Shown: positions 46,979 to 59,108 of the stretch, one piece after another
How positions within the stretch are numbered: the first letter of the stretch is position 1
How the letters are laid out: every line of letters begins with the position of its first letter
Notes under the pieces: generated by a model
The model's input: the letters and a program-made list of their open reading frames with translations, nothing else
The model's database searches: none
Told to the model about the DNA's origin: nothing
DNA from: Madurella fahalii
Lineage: Eukaryota; Ascomycota; Sordariomycetes; Sordariales
DNA length: 64,000 nt
Reading direction: 5' to 3'
NCBI GenBank assembly: GCA_029876055.1
Contig: CM056874.1
Coordinates: forward strand, 3,472,001-3,536,000
Program-made: the position numbers and the translations under genes

Positions 46979-49900
46979 TCAAAAAATATTCTCCAGCCCC
47001 TCCCAAACCGAGGGATCCCCATCCGGGCCCGCCTTCTCTCTCCGCTTCCAATACTCACCATTGAACTTCCAATATTCCTCCCCGGTAATCTCGCACCTCG
47101 TCTTTGTAAACCAAGCGGGCACGAACTCCTCCCCCTTGGCCTCCCTCTCCCTCCGCCGGGCGCGCTGCGCCTCCTCCAGCCGGTTCTTCTCCGTCGCCGC
47201 AAAGTCGTACTCGCCCTCCTCCATCGCCCTCTGGTCTGGCCGGAAGCGCGAGTCGGTCGGCGCCAGCCACGGCCGCAGCTTGTCGTCGATGTGGTTGAAT
47301 GTCAGCACAAACGGCGTGAGGTTGAACGGGATACCCTCCGGACGCGGGTTGGCCTGCCAGATGAGGAAGGCCTTGCTGGGGTCGTTGAGGCTACCGCGGT
47401 GGAGCGAGTCGCTGTCCGCCGCGGGTTCCTCCACCGTTGCCTCGTACCCGGGCGTGAGACGGGCGTACAGCTTCGAGTTCCACCGCCCGCCGAGGCTCAT
47501 GCGCACGCGCCCGTTGGCGTCGACGACCTTGCCCGAAATAATGTACGCGCTCGAGGCCTTCCAGCCGCGGGGCTTGAACTCGATGTGGCACACCTCGCCC
47601 GTGGTCCAGTTCTTGATTTCCATGGGGCCGTAGTTGTCGACGACGGGGTTGCCCGTGATGATGCCAACCACGGAAGATGTTACTTTTTTCCAGGTGAAGA
47701 AGTCTTCTTTGCCGCCATGGGTCGGCCGGAGCCTGAGAAACCAGGTGCCGAGAGGGTTGATGTCGAAGGAGCGGCCGTAGAATTTGGACTTGACGGCCGA
47801 CTCTCCGTAGTACGTCCACTTGGGTGACTCGGCCCAGGCTGCGCCGATGGGGGGATGGTGGCTGACCTGCTCGATGAAGAAGCGGTAGTTCTTGTCTGGC
47901 CTGGCGTACTCAAACGTCTCACCCAGCAAGGGGTTGAAGGGCTTGGCAACACGCCCGATGGTGGATGCGTATTCGCTGGCAGCAAATGCCGCGACATACA
48001 GCAGCCGTTCGATCGAATCAGTCCGGTCAGCCGCAAGATCCAGCAGGTCTGCATACTCCATGTCCTCGGCGCACCGGTAGAGAAGAGAAGTAGGTTCGTT
48101 GAAGGAGACGGGCAGAGTCATCTTCGTCATGTCCTTTCCAACCATGGACTTTAGAATTCCCTATAAGTGTATTAGCAAAACGTGCTTGGGGGCCGAAAGA
48201 AGGAGGGTTGGTGCGATTGATGAACCTACCCAGAGCGAGATCTTTGGCCGATTGTCCGCGTCCATCTTCAATCGCGTGCGAATACCATTCTCGTAACCCT
48301 TGAAGGAGCTGCTGATGTCGTACGCATCCGATATGACGAGCTGCTTCTCTTCCTGGGAAGCGGCAACCTCCGACGGCGGCAGTTGTGACACTTCAACCTG
48401 GCCAGCATCGACTGCATCAAAGAACTCTTCCTCATCGGACTCGGAGTCTGAGATGTCGGCAATCTGGGTGATGACCGTCTGGCGCCGAGACAGAGTGGCC
48501 AGATCAGGCGACTTCGCACCCGCAGGCGCTGCCGAAGGCTCGGCTTCAGCTCCCTCGTCGGCTGCAGTCGCAGTTGCAGGACGGGGCGTGAGAGATTGAT
48601 TACCTTCAAGAATACCGTTCTCGACAGCTTCCTTGAGGATGCGCTTCGTTATCCGCCGTTTCTGCTCGGCCTCGCCAACGCGGGCCTCGAGAGCCTCCTG
48701 CTCCTTGGCGACTTGCGCCATGCTCTCCTCCCACATGCGTCGCATCTCGCTCTCCCGGTCGAGGCGGTACTGCCAGTACGCATCGCGATCTTTAGAGATG
48801 CGGAGGAGATCGCCGATAAGGCCGCCCAGGGAGCGAATGGCAGCATCGTAAGTAGATAGGGCCTGCGACGTCTTGGGGTCCGACAAGGTGAGGGTTGGGT
48901 TTTTGGTCGCCTCCTGGAGCAGCGCTGACGTGACGTTGGCCATGGTATCAAGCTGCAACTTGGCTGACTGGGCAGTGATATTGAAGGCGTCTTTATTGGC
49001 GGGCGGAGTATCTTGTCCACTGGAGCCCTCGCCATACTCCTCGTCGTCGTCAGCTTCGTCAGCGATGGTGCCGCCGTTGCGGTCCGTCTTGTCGGCTTCC
49101 GTGACAGCGTCGGCAAACTCATCGTCATCATTGCCACCGACGGCGCCAGTGCCAGCGAAGCCCCCTTTGGTAGACGCCCTGGACGAATGCATCCGTGTGA
49201 GTTGAATACTGCTACGCGACGGCTCAGCGAAGCTCGCGTTCTCGCTTGGCGGCTCCGAGGCGTTATGCGAGTGCTCGGCCTTTGCCTGCTTCAACAGCTC
49301 CGCATTCCGTACCCGTTGCCGCTCCTCTTCTTTGGCCTGGTCTTTGGTCCATTGGATCGAGTTATTGAGGGCCCAGAACCAACGTTTGGCTTCGACTTCG
49401 TGGTTTGCCTTGAGCGTGTACTTGACCGACGATTTGCCAATGATTTCGAACTTGGTCTTCTCGTCAGCGCTCATGTGTAGCTTGGCGATGCGCATGTTGA
49501 TGGCGCCACGGCAGGCGGAGCCAGCATCATCCTGGTGCTTGTAATAACTCAGGACGCCATCTTCCAGAACAAACCACCGCAGCTGGTATCCTTTCCGATA
49601 GTTGGTCCACTTTTTGAGGTAGCCCTTCATTTCCCGCGCCTCCCTCCCGGCGAGCGGATCGCCAGGCGTCGCGGTGGTCGCCCCCTGGGTGGTTGAGCCC
49701 AGAACTGCCTTCTCTTGAATGCCCCTCTGGGCCGCTACGGCGGCGGGGGACTTCTTCAACATTGCGCGCGTGATCTCGTCCTTGGTCACATCCTGCGGTA
49801 GCTTCCCCTTGCGGTCCCGGCGGAAGGGGTCGGCACCGTGCAGCAGTAGGACCTGGATCAGACGGGTATTCTTGCGTCGTGCGGCCTCGTGCAGGAGCGT

Positions 49901-50939
49901 GCCGCCAGACTGGACGGTCGTGGGCTCCGACGCAAACTCGGTGCTATTGATGTCCAGCACCGTCTTGAACCGAGGCTCCTCCAGCACCTGCTCCAAGATC
50001 TTGAGTTCGCCGTGGAGAATGAGATCCTGAACCTGCCTGACCTTGTTTTCGGCGAACAGGGACCTGGAGAGCTGCAGCTGCTGGAAGATCTCGGGGTTCC
50101 GTGCGAGGTCGATAGGAAGGCGGCCCTGGTGGTTGGCGATGGCGTCGTTGATCTCCTTGTTTTCGAGAAGAAGACGAACAATTTGGCCCCGCCCTTGGGC
50201 CGCAGCGATGTGCAGAGGGGTATTGCCCTCCTTGTCGCGCGCATTTATGTCGAGGGAGCCCGCTCCATCGGACAGGACGTATTCAACGACTGGCTGCTCG
50301 GCGCATTGGATGGCCAAATGCAATATCGTGGTATCCTCCAAGGCACCGGTCTGGGTCGAGAATGACGAGGTGCTGATGCGGGGACTATTCTCGGCGCTGT
50401 CGCGGATGGCTTTGGATATGGAAGCGGTATCGCCGTTCCGGAGGGCTTCGACGATGCGGAACTTTTTAATCGACGATTCGAGAGAGGTTCCTTTGTCCAT
50501 CGGGTTGGGGGACCTGAGGCCGCCGATTGAGGGGCTGTGATAAGAGGACGCTCGACCGACCGCGCTCCCGGAAACGGATAACCTCGAGCTGTGACCTTTG
50601 ACCGAGTGCTGGTGGGCAGTAGTCAGGGTCGCTTGCGACGTTGTAGTTGTTGCCGTCGAGGCTACGGCCGTGTGGCCAAGTCCGCCCGAGCTGACTTCTT
50701 CGTTGGAAGATGAATCCTCGTCGGCCCCTTTCCGCCTCAACAGAGACAGCGCTGAGGATTTCGTCCGCCGATGCGAACTGCACACACAGGGCGGTCAGTC
50801 AATAGCCTCACGATTTGGAACGGAAGAGACGCCACTGCGCGGATTTCGGAGCTCCAGGCAAAGAGACGGTTGCCGTGAGGGAAATCGTGGGTTATTGGGA
50901 TATGAGGGAGCCTAATTACCTCTCCCCCGCGTCGGACAT
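46979..50939 (-). CDS. Oxysterol-binding protein, OSH1/OSH2 type (ankyrin-PH-FFAT-ORD), 1249 aa
   Basis: Lipid-transfer protein at ER contact sites, exchanging sterol and phosphoinositide. Three exons: 50939-50920 (20 nt, MSDAGE plus two bases), 50777-48230 and 48160-46979. Intron 1 is 142 nt (GTAATT donor, GTGTGCAG acceptor). Intron 2 is 69 nt (GTAGGT, CTTATAG) and joins ISLW to GILKSMVGKDMTK. Ankyrin repeats at about 150-345 (GNTPLHIAAAQGRG and GGTLLHEAARRKN). PH domain at about 390-486, starting MKGYLKKWTN, with WFVLEDGVLSYYK. Coiled/acidic linker, then a FFAT-like motif EFFDAVDAG near 800, preceded by an acidic tract, for binding VAP in the ER membrane. The ORD begins in GILKSMVGKD and carries the family fingerprint EQVSHHPP at about 953-960. 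The long frame alone begins at a GTG in mid-domain, so the mini first exon supplies the ATG. Domain order equals yeast Osh1/Osh2. Confidence 0.93.
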
Positions 50940-52143
50940 GGCCAGATTCCTCTCAGTCTACGAGTCGGTGGCGGTTGAGCGGTCGGAACGGGTAGCTCGG
51001 CGGGGTAGGACAGATTGGCGGAGCGTAGAGAAAACAAGGTTATAGATGCCAACTTTATGAGCTAAAGAATGTACATGTCAAGGCTGAACTCGGTCGCTAG
51101 GTAGCTGCGGTGACGGAGATGGGCGGGGTGGAGTAGAGTGAGATGTCTAGCTTAAGTCCAGCATGGCCCCGACCGACCGCACTTGCTACCTAGTGATATC
51201 CTGGGTCGGAGAAATGACGTTGCCAAGTCTAGTGTAGATCAGCTTGGGGGAGCTGTCGCGAGCCTCTAGCGTCGATCGTCCGGATCCCTGCACGTGTCCA
51301 AGCTGCTGATGTGTCGTTGGCAGTTGGTGGGGGATTCTATTGAGGGGCCAGAGCTCTTCAAACATCGGCCGCCGGATAACAAGGGAGTCGCCCTAAGCCG
51401 GCGCTGTTACCAACTCCTGATAAAAATAGACTTCTTGATTCTGCGGAGATCGGATGGCATGATTAGTTCGGCGTATTCGTTAGATTCAAACGTGCTCCCA
51501 AGACCCAACACAAAAGAATTCATCCAGTTGTTTGCAGGACCCGAAGCACTGAGGCGAGCAAGAGGGGCAGCTCGGTTAAAATTTTACACAGCCTCTGTAG
51601 AGAGCAGTTAGACCACCTCAGCCATTTCTGATAAGCGACCATTGGTTACCTTCTTAAGCTGTCGCACAAGGCACCGACGAAGATCCCGGCCCGATTCAGG
51701 GGAGACCTAGTGACCGGGGTCGGAGTTCGGGACACCAGACAAGCACCGGTACTTGCCGACCAGATCGACAGCTGCTGTCACTGCCGACCAAGCCTCGGTA
51801 AAGTGGGACATGGGACGCGGCGACACATGTACGGAGCATGCGACCTTCGAAAATCATCATTAAGGGGATGAGCTATGAAACAAAGTCTCTGCTTTGACTC
51901 AGCTACATTGCCCCGCCCGCATCAGTTTTTATTCAATTTTAATTAATTTTCGCTTCTTTCCCTCTGTAATTGTTGTCCTGTTTGTTGTCTTCCACCAGGC
52001 TTTGGACAAAAGCGTCGAGTCGAGGCTTGAAACCGCCAACCAAGCGGTTCTGACGTTTCACACGCCGCCGACGGACCGCCTCTACGGCCAGCACCCCGAA
52101 TCGAGTCCCCGTCGCCGCAACTGCCTGTGTGATCAGGACCGCA
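50940..52143. promoter_or_regulatory. Divergent intergenic region between the OSH and thioesterase genes
   Basis: 1.2 kb between two divergent start codons, so it must hold both promoters. Its right end, just before the thioesterase ATG, is T-rich and pyrimidine-rich (51925-51990), as in many fungal core promoters. No gene is supported inside. Confidence 0.6.
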
Positions 52144-53359
52144 ATGGCCGACCGCCCCACGTTGCTTCGGCCGCCCCCTGATGACCCCAACAAGGCGCCG
52201 ATCGAAAATGTCTTGGAAGTGACCGAGTTGGCTGTCCTGGGACCTGTGAGTGACCCGGCTACGCCGGCATCCTGAGCTTAGAGCTTATGCACACTGCATC
52301 TATGCGCTCGTTGTCTGGCTAACACTGCCCAAAACAGAACATCTTCACCAACACGCGCCAGCCATGGCATCCGCCAGGGGCGCGGGGCATCTACGGCGGC
52401 GCCGTCATTGCCATGTGTATCGGCGCAGCGCAGCGTACCGTGGCCGACGACTTTCTTGTCCACAGCTGCCACTGCTACTTCCTCCTAGCCGGCTCCTCTG
52501 AGCTGCCCATCTTGTTCCACGTCGAGCAGGTGCGCGATGGCCGGTCGTTTGCGACCCGCACCGTCCAGGCGCGCCAGCGCGGCCGCTGCATCTTCACCAC
52601 GACCGTGTCCTTTGTGCGCGAGTCGTCGAGTGGCAAGCCGGGGAGTCAAGTGAGCCACACATCCGCAATGCCGCTCGACGAGAAGGGCATGCCCATGCTG
52701 CCCCCTCCGGACGACTATACCGAGGAGCCCGAGCTGCTCGTCCGGGGCCCGTTCCAAGGGACCAAGATCGAAGTGGTCAACCGAGAGAGCGCCGATGTCG
52801 GGACCAAGAAGACGAGGCAGTGGGTGCGGGCGCGGGGCAAGATCACGGGCGGCCTGCCGGCGCATCTCGAGGCGCTAGCCTACGTATCGGACAGCTACTT
52901 CATCGGGACCATCACCCGCATCCACAAGCTGTGGCGCTTCCCGTTCAAGGCTGAGGACTACAACAACCTCCCGGCCGACCTGCAGGCCAGAGTCAAGACG
53001 CTGCACCACTGGGAGGGCATGGGCGACGACCCGCGCGAAATGGTGGGCCGCCCGACCATCGGCATGATGGTCAGCCTGGACCACACCATCTACTTCCACG
53101 AGCCAACAAAGGTGCGCGCTGACGAGTGGATGCTCAACGAGATGGAGAGTCCCTGGGCAGGTGATGGAAGGGCCGTGGTGATGCAAAAGATCTTCAGCAA
53201 GGACGGGACTCTGCTGGCCACGTGTGTGCAGGAGGTATGTTGCATGTGTCATTTTCTCAGTCCGGCGCCTCGAGGAAACTGCTTGCTAATGCATTTTCAC
53301 AGGGCCTTGTCCGCCTACAGCAGCCCAAATCCGAAGAGGGCAAGGAGTCTAAGCTGTAA
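52144..53359 (+). CDS. Peroxisomal acyl-CoA thioesterase II (double hot-dog), ends in SKL, 351 aa
   Basis: Hydrolyses acyl-CoA to free acid and CoA in the peroxisome. Exons are 52144-52245, 52338-53234 and 53303-53359. Introns of 92 nt (GTGAGT; ACAG) and 68 nt (GTATGT; GCTAAT branch; CACAG) both join in phase 0. The N-terminal hot-dog has IENVLEVTELAVLGP/NIFTNTRQPW, then the helix GGAVIAMCIGAAQRTV and VHSCHCYFLLAGS, VRDGRSFATRTVQARQRG. The C-terminal hot-dog has VSLDHTIYFHEP and DEWMLNEMESPWAGDGRAVVMQKIFSKDGTLLAT, ending LVRLQQPKSEEGKESKL. The terminal SKL is a canonical type 1 peroxisomal signal that appears only when the last short exon is spliced on. Length fits the TesB/ACOT8 family. Confidence 0.95.
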
Positions 53360-54271
53360 GAGAGAGCTTCTGGGTGTAATTTCCATCGGTATTTCGTTGT
53401 GAGCTTGATTACATTTTCCGGGATGGGGAGATGGCCGAACAAGGCGGACGGCATGTCTAACGTGGGATGGACATTTGACGCGTTTCGAATAGAGATGAGA
53501 CGGGTATATCTCTGGACCGGTTCTTGGAGACTATGTTTCAGAACAGTGCATTCTGGTTTCTCTGGCACCTCTCCTCAGCCGATACTAATTACCGTGTTTT
53601 ACAGATAATGTATATAGACAGAGTGGTCTCAGGGCTTTGATCCGGTTAATCGATTGAACTCAACGTCTGTAGAGCGAGCAAATGTTGGTCGCCACGGTCG
53701 TATTGAACCCAATGCTGGTGAACAGTGAACGGGAAATCTTGTCGTCAATTACGCAGTATGGCCTCAGTCTTCCAGGGAATGCACACCGGCGGCTCATTAT
53801 CGGTGAGCCCCTGCCTGCCTCGCCCGAATGGCTACTACAGTATATATACGTATGTTCTGCTCCCAGCAACTGCGAGGCCAACGAATCTTGACTTTTTTTT
53901 TCGGCGTTTGCTCCGTCCTCGCAACCGGTTGTCCGTCTCACCCCCGACTAACTCTTACAAGCTTTGACAAAAGCTGGGTATCGAATTCATGAAGACGCTA
54001 CACCCTGGTTTCCGCCGATCTCCGTCCCATCTCCGCGACGATGGCAGCAATGGCAGACGACACCAACGGTGATTGGGTGCGGCCCGTACAAAATATAGAT
54101 GATGCCCTTAGTAGATGAAGAACGCCCAATGTGCAATGGCATGAATCGCATCTGGAAAGAACAGAAGGGTCGTAGAATAATTCTACTACCGGCCGGACAC
54201 GGGCTATCGGGATGGTTGCGTGTGGCTAGCCACCTTCCGATTCCGTGTGCTGGTTGGAAAAGTGATCCCGG
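53360..54271. other. Intergenic, convergent 3' ends
   Basis: 0.9 kb between the convergent thioesterase and zinc-finger genes. No gene supported; short frames only. Confidence 0.6.
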
Positions 54272-57200
54272 TTAGATGGTGACTCCCTCCAAGCGGAGTA
54301 CCTTGGATTTATCCTTGAGGATCTCAGAGCGGAAGTCTATGATCCCGCGGGCTATTGTGTCGAAGTCCTTAACTTTGTCGGCCTTGAATCTTTGGAGAAG
54401 CTCCCGTAGGCCCTGAATGAAGCGGCTCTTCTCCTCGCCGCTGTAGTCGTCCGGATTGCCAAGCTCCAAGAGGATTTGGTCATCTGGGTGGTAGAGGGCT
54501 AGGAGTCAGCGTCGAGAGGGGCGACGAGTTGAAGGTCTGTTGTTAGCAGCCTGTTTTGAGTCGGGAAAAACTCACCGGGAGCGCTAATGGTGCTAAAATG
54601 CTGGAATTGGCAATTGGCGGCACACTGTTCACCGTTGAGTTCAAAGGGACAGAATTCCTTTTGGGGGTCAATCCTGTTGCTGTAAGTCAGAGACTTCAGG
54701 CCACCGGCCACCGAATTCAGATAGTCGGCGTGAAAGCGATAAGCGTGGAAGTAACGGAGCGCGCTCTTGTAAGGCATCAGTGTACTGTCAGACTTGGACG
54801 CCGGCTCATCATGCACCTGTAAGACTTGTTAGCTACAAGAGGTCGGACCGTGGGAGAAACGACGTTTACTTCTCCTGTCGTCTCGTTCTCGATCTCCTGG
54901 AGTTCTTCGCGCGGCTGAACAACGCTCGAGATTTGATCAGGCAACGGCGGTGATGGTTGCCTTGCACTATTCGCGTCGTCACCAGCGTCGACACTGTGTA
55001 AGGGTTCCGCTCCTTCCGGGCTGGGTGACCTGGATTCTAGCTCCATTGGCGTGGTCTCATCGACCTTTGTCGCATCCACTTGCCCACGCACTTCAGCAGC
55101 AGCCGAGTGGTCGCTGATTGCGTCCCTCGACCGTGAAGTTGCGACCGAAACGTCCACGGCGCCACGCTCAACACCGACATTGTCCTTTGCCAGGAGCTGT
55201 TCGAAGCTGTGCTGGCGATCGGATGCGGCGGCTGCGTTGAGAACCTCCACGTTGCCATCATTGATGTTGCTTGGAATGTCGGTAGGACTTGCGGCGGAGC
55301 TTGGTACACCTGTCCCTGGCTCGTTGGAGCTGTTGGGATGTGACGACCCTTGCGACTGCTCCCGAGAAGACCCAGCCTCATCCATTGAGACGTCGGTAAT
55401 TTCTCGGCTTTCCTCGGACGTAGAAAGGATCGTCGACGGTGAATGCCCCACTGTTTGAGGAACAGAACGCCCTAGTATAGGTTAGCGACTGAGTCCATGG
55501 ACAAGAATCGGAGCATAAAGTAGCAGTTTGTGATAGGATGGGATTACCTGAACCGTTGCCCGAGCCCACACCATTCGGTTGTGGACTTTCTCCCGCAGGA
55601 GTGGTATTAAGTTGCTGCAGCTCATCGGTCAATGACTTCTTCTCGGCCAGGCTTCTGTCGATCTCAGCCTGCAGTTGCGCTTCCTCATCCCGCAACTGCT
55701 TCAGTCGCTTGAGTTTCTCCTCGAGCGAGGAATCAACTCGGGGCAGATCAAGGCTCATGATCCGACCCCGACGTTCCGCTCGCTTCGAGGGGTCGAGGCG
55801 CAACGCGTCCGACGACCTAAAGAGCCTGACTGATGACGCTTCCGGCGTGAGCTGGGGAGAAGCCCTCTCATGCTGATCTGGACTGCTTATCGACCCGACC
55901 CGCTCAGTTGGTGGCAGTCGAAAAACGTCGCTTTCTTTGGGCTCCGGTGTCCGTCCCGAATGGTTTGGCGTGAGCGAACCTCCTGATGACTGCTTCGCTT
56001 TCCGTCTCGCTTCTGCCAGAGCGATTTTCCTCCTCATCTCTTGGATCGCCTTCTCCTTGAGATCCAGTTCCGTCACTCGTTTCTTACCATTGGTAAGGCT
56101 ACCGGGCGGAGTGAGAGACGGCGCAGGGCTCGAAAACTGGCGTTGAGGGAAGTTGTCTGTGAGCGGAGGAAAGTCACGGATAGATGGTCCGCTCTGGGTA
56201 GGAACCCCGCCTGATTGGATTGACGACGGCTCGACCGGCGATTCCATGTCCATCTCCACATCCATGTCCATTTCCTCGTCGTCGGATACGTCACTCACAT
56301 CGATTATGAGCGAGGTTTCCTTGCGGGCCTGGCCAAAAGGTCGTTTGAAATGGGCTGACGGTCCTGATGAATAATCCACAAAGTCCGACGCCACAGGCCG
56401 CTTCCGTTGGCTTGATGGATTCGGTTGAGCATTTGGTGACAACAGCAAACCGGGAATCGCGGGGCTTTGTTGAGTCTGGTTGGGCTGGGTGTTTGGCGCC
56501 CGAGGAAGGGTGGCTGCTGAGACAGCCGGGATTGGCAAAGCGCCGGGATCGCCCGCACGTTTCGGTTGAGTAGAATCATCGGCTCGATCACTTCCTGGTT
56601 TTGAGGCTCCTGGTTCAACCTTATCGGTTGCCGACTTCTGAGCTTGTGCTTCTCGAGACTTTTGCAGGGCCGCTATTTTCTGCTGGAGAAGGCGTTCTTT
56701 CTCGCCCCATGTCTTGGTTTTCGGGACGCCGGAAGGCGATGGGGCCGAGGCTTGCGGTTGTTCTTCCGTCGCCTTTGGCTTGTCTTCTGTGGCAACAGTG
56801 ACTGGTTTTGTTGTTGCTGCTGCCGGCGCCTTGGCAGCCTTAGCAGCAAGCAGACGTGCGATGCGGTCTTTCCGCTCCTCTCCTTTCCCTTTTTGCCCCA
56901 GGACGGATGAATCCTTTGGGGTAGACGCTGATTGTTGCAGCTGTACGTCAGATAGAGCCGGTTTTGTTGATACAGAGTCGGCACCTGGGCGCGGTTGGGC
57001 TGCTTCGGGTGTGGGTGAATCTGCCGCTGCCTTTGGCATGTCAAGATGCAGGTCTTGAAACAGACCCTTGATCAACTTCTCATCAAATCCTTCGTCAATG
57101 TAGTTCTGGTATTTGACCCCAAGGGGCCACAACCGCAAGATGGCCTTTTGTGCCTCCTTCTTGGCCTCCTGCAACGATTTAAATGAACCTAGAAAGTCTT

Positions 57201-58197
57201 TTGATGATTCAGGCGCTGATGTCCCCGGCTGGGGCAGATCTTCGCTTGTCGGTAATTTGGCAGGCGGGTCCCCCGTAAGTTGCAGACCTGGCACAGCCGC
57301 ATTCGGGGCGTCGGTGGCTGCCGGAGCTGGTACCGGCTGAACTTTGGGGTCTGCGCGGGATGTCAGCCACGTCATGAGCATGGGAAGAACACTGGTTACC
57401 ATCGCCTTTGCCCGCCGTGGGTTGCGGAGTCGGAATCTCGCTCTGGATCTCTCGGGGAGACAGAAACGGCGAGTAAGATGCCGACCGTTCCCGACCTAAT
57501 ACCATTAACTTCTTAGTTCCGGACATTCCAGGCTTGAGGTGAAGACTAAAATCGTACCCTCGTTACCCTTCGAAGCCCCTTCACCCTCATCCTCGTCACT
57601 TCCATAGAAGCCGCCATCGGGTGTATCGGCGGCACTCGTAGGTTGACTTTGATGACCAACCGGCAGTGGCTTGGAGCCAAGCTTTATAACATCTGCAACC
57701 GGCTCCCGGGGTTCGTACAAGTCCTCGAATTGTCCCTCACTCAGCTCGCCCTCCTCAATATCAGCGTTGACAGTCCGACGACTGGACGGAGGGGCAGGCT
57801 GGCTGGGAGCCTTCGTGCTGCCACGCGGGCCACTAGTTGTACGGTCCGGTTGCGAGTATTGCGGATCAAGGGCACCTGCTGCAAATGCTTGCCGCGGTGG
57901 AATGTGTGGCGCGGACGCTGGGAAGAGATGCGGCTGGGCCCAAGGAATCGAACCGGAGTCAAAGCTGTATTGACCTCCACCTGGGACCGGCGCTCCTATC
58001 CCAAGTCCGGGGATATGGCTCGCGTTATAATCGAAAGAGGCTTGTGAAGCGTCACGGTATATGTCGGGAGTGGAAGCGCTGTACGGTGCGGTATAGCTTG
58101 GTGCAGGATAATTCGGAGCATTTGGGTAGCCGTACGACGGAGGTGGATGCTGGCCGTGATACTGGCCGTAGCCATAGGGAGGCGGGTATTGCGACAT
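54272..58197 (-). CDS. Red1/ZFC3H1-like C3H1 zinc-finger protein, 1197 aa
   Basis: Likely core scaffold of a nuclear RNA-surveillance (MTREC/PAXT-like) complex that feeds RNAs to the exosome; assignment rests on the C-terminal C3H1 zinc-finger domain. Six exons: 58197-57558, 57495-57400, 57350-55548, 55471-54870, 54816-54576, 54483-54272. Introns are 62, 49, 76, 53 and 92 nt; all phases close. Exon 1 could instead end at 57567 (donor GTAACG), which removes three codons. The N-terminus is Tyr/Pro/Gly/Gln-rich and disordered, with EEGELSEGQFEDLYEP, an acidic patch typical of this family. The middle is disordered with Lys/Gln-rich coiled coils (about 590-800). The C-terminal finger is CPFELNGEQCAANCQFQH (C-x8-C-x3-C-x3-H), preceded by YKSALRYFHAYRFH and followed by ILLELGNPDDYSGEEKSRF. 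The start is ATG 58197; the frame opens upstream only at TTG. Confidence 0.82.
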
Positions 58198-59108
58198 GGC
58201 GTAGGGATGTGTAGAGGACAAGCCGCTAAAACTGGAGCATTTCGAGAATCGGAGACGAGACCAGTCGAGGATGGGGTAAGTCGAGGATCACAGGCCAAAG
58301 TAACCGGCCGAAGAATATCCCGTATTCGATGATCAAAGGGGTTGGGACGCGGCAAGACAAAGGGTAGTCGGGAGCTGTGTGTGGCGCTCGAGCGAGCAAT
58401 CGACCCCAAGCTCTGATTTTAAGCTTGAATGGCGAAGGACGGATAGTCTATGCTCCGGAAATGGAAGTGGGCACAGGCAATCAGATGGATTCCGCTTTTC
58501 CGGCTGTCGGCGGGCGTGCAAACCACTGAGATTTGATTAACGGAGACAAACGTGGCGCGGACAGTAGAAACATGAGGTTTGGCATCAACGGATCCGCCGA
58601 GCGCGCGTTGAGCGACGGTGAAAAAGAAGCAGCGGGCTGTCTCAAAGGACGCTAGACCCGAACCGGCCCGACTGCGCACGGGCCACTGCAGTGGCACCAA
58701 AGGTAGCCTTGCAAGGGAGTTAGTGTACCTCCGTATCACACCTCACAGTGCTTGCGGGTTTGTTTACTCTGCTAGGGTTGTGCTGGGGCAACCACAGCCC
58801 AACTTGGGCGGCACTTAGTCCTGCCTCCCTTCGCCAGTGCAGGAACTCCAACAACCGTCTCCTCTCCTGTTATGCAACCAAAGAAGCCGCAAAGACAAGG
58901 CCAAATATTCCAGATTATCGGCTTTATCAGCCAGGTTTTTCTTGTTTTTGCTTTCTGTTTCTGCATTTGGGGATTTTCGCAGCATTGCGCGGGGTTTCTC
59001 TTCTGGATGTTTACATGACCGCTCCATGGTCAGAGCAGCACTTCAGCATCCGTTCCGGCAATATTCCATGAGGCCTTCGGATTTCTAACTCCCACCGACC
59101 AGCGTACC
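58198..59108. promoter_or_regulatory. Divergent promoter region, Red1-like gene / myosin II
   Basis: 0.9 kb between two divergent start codons. No coding potential. Both promoters must lie here; a T-rich stretch at 58938-58980 precedes the myosin ATG by about 150 bases. Confidence 0.6.
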
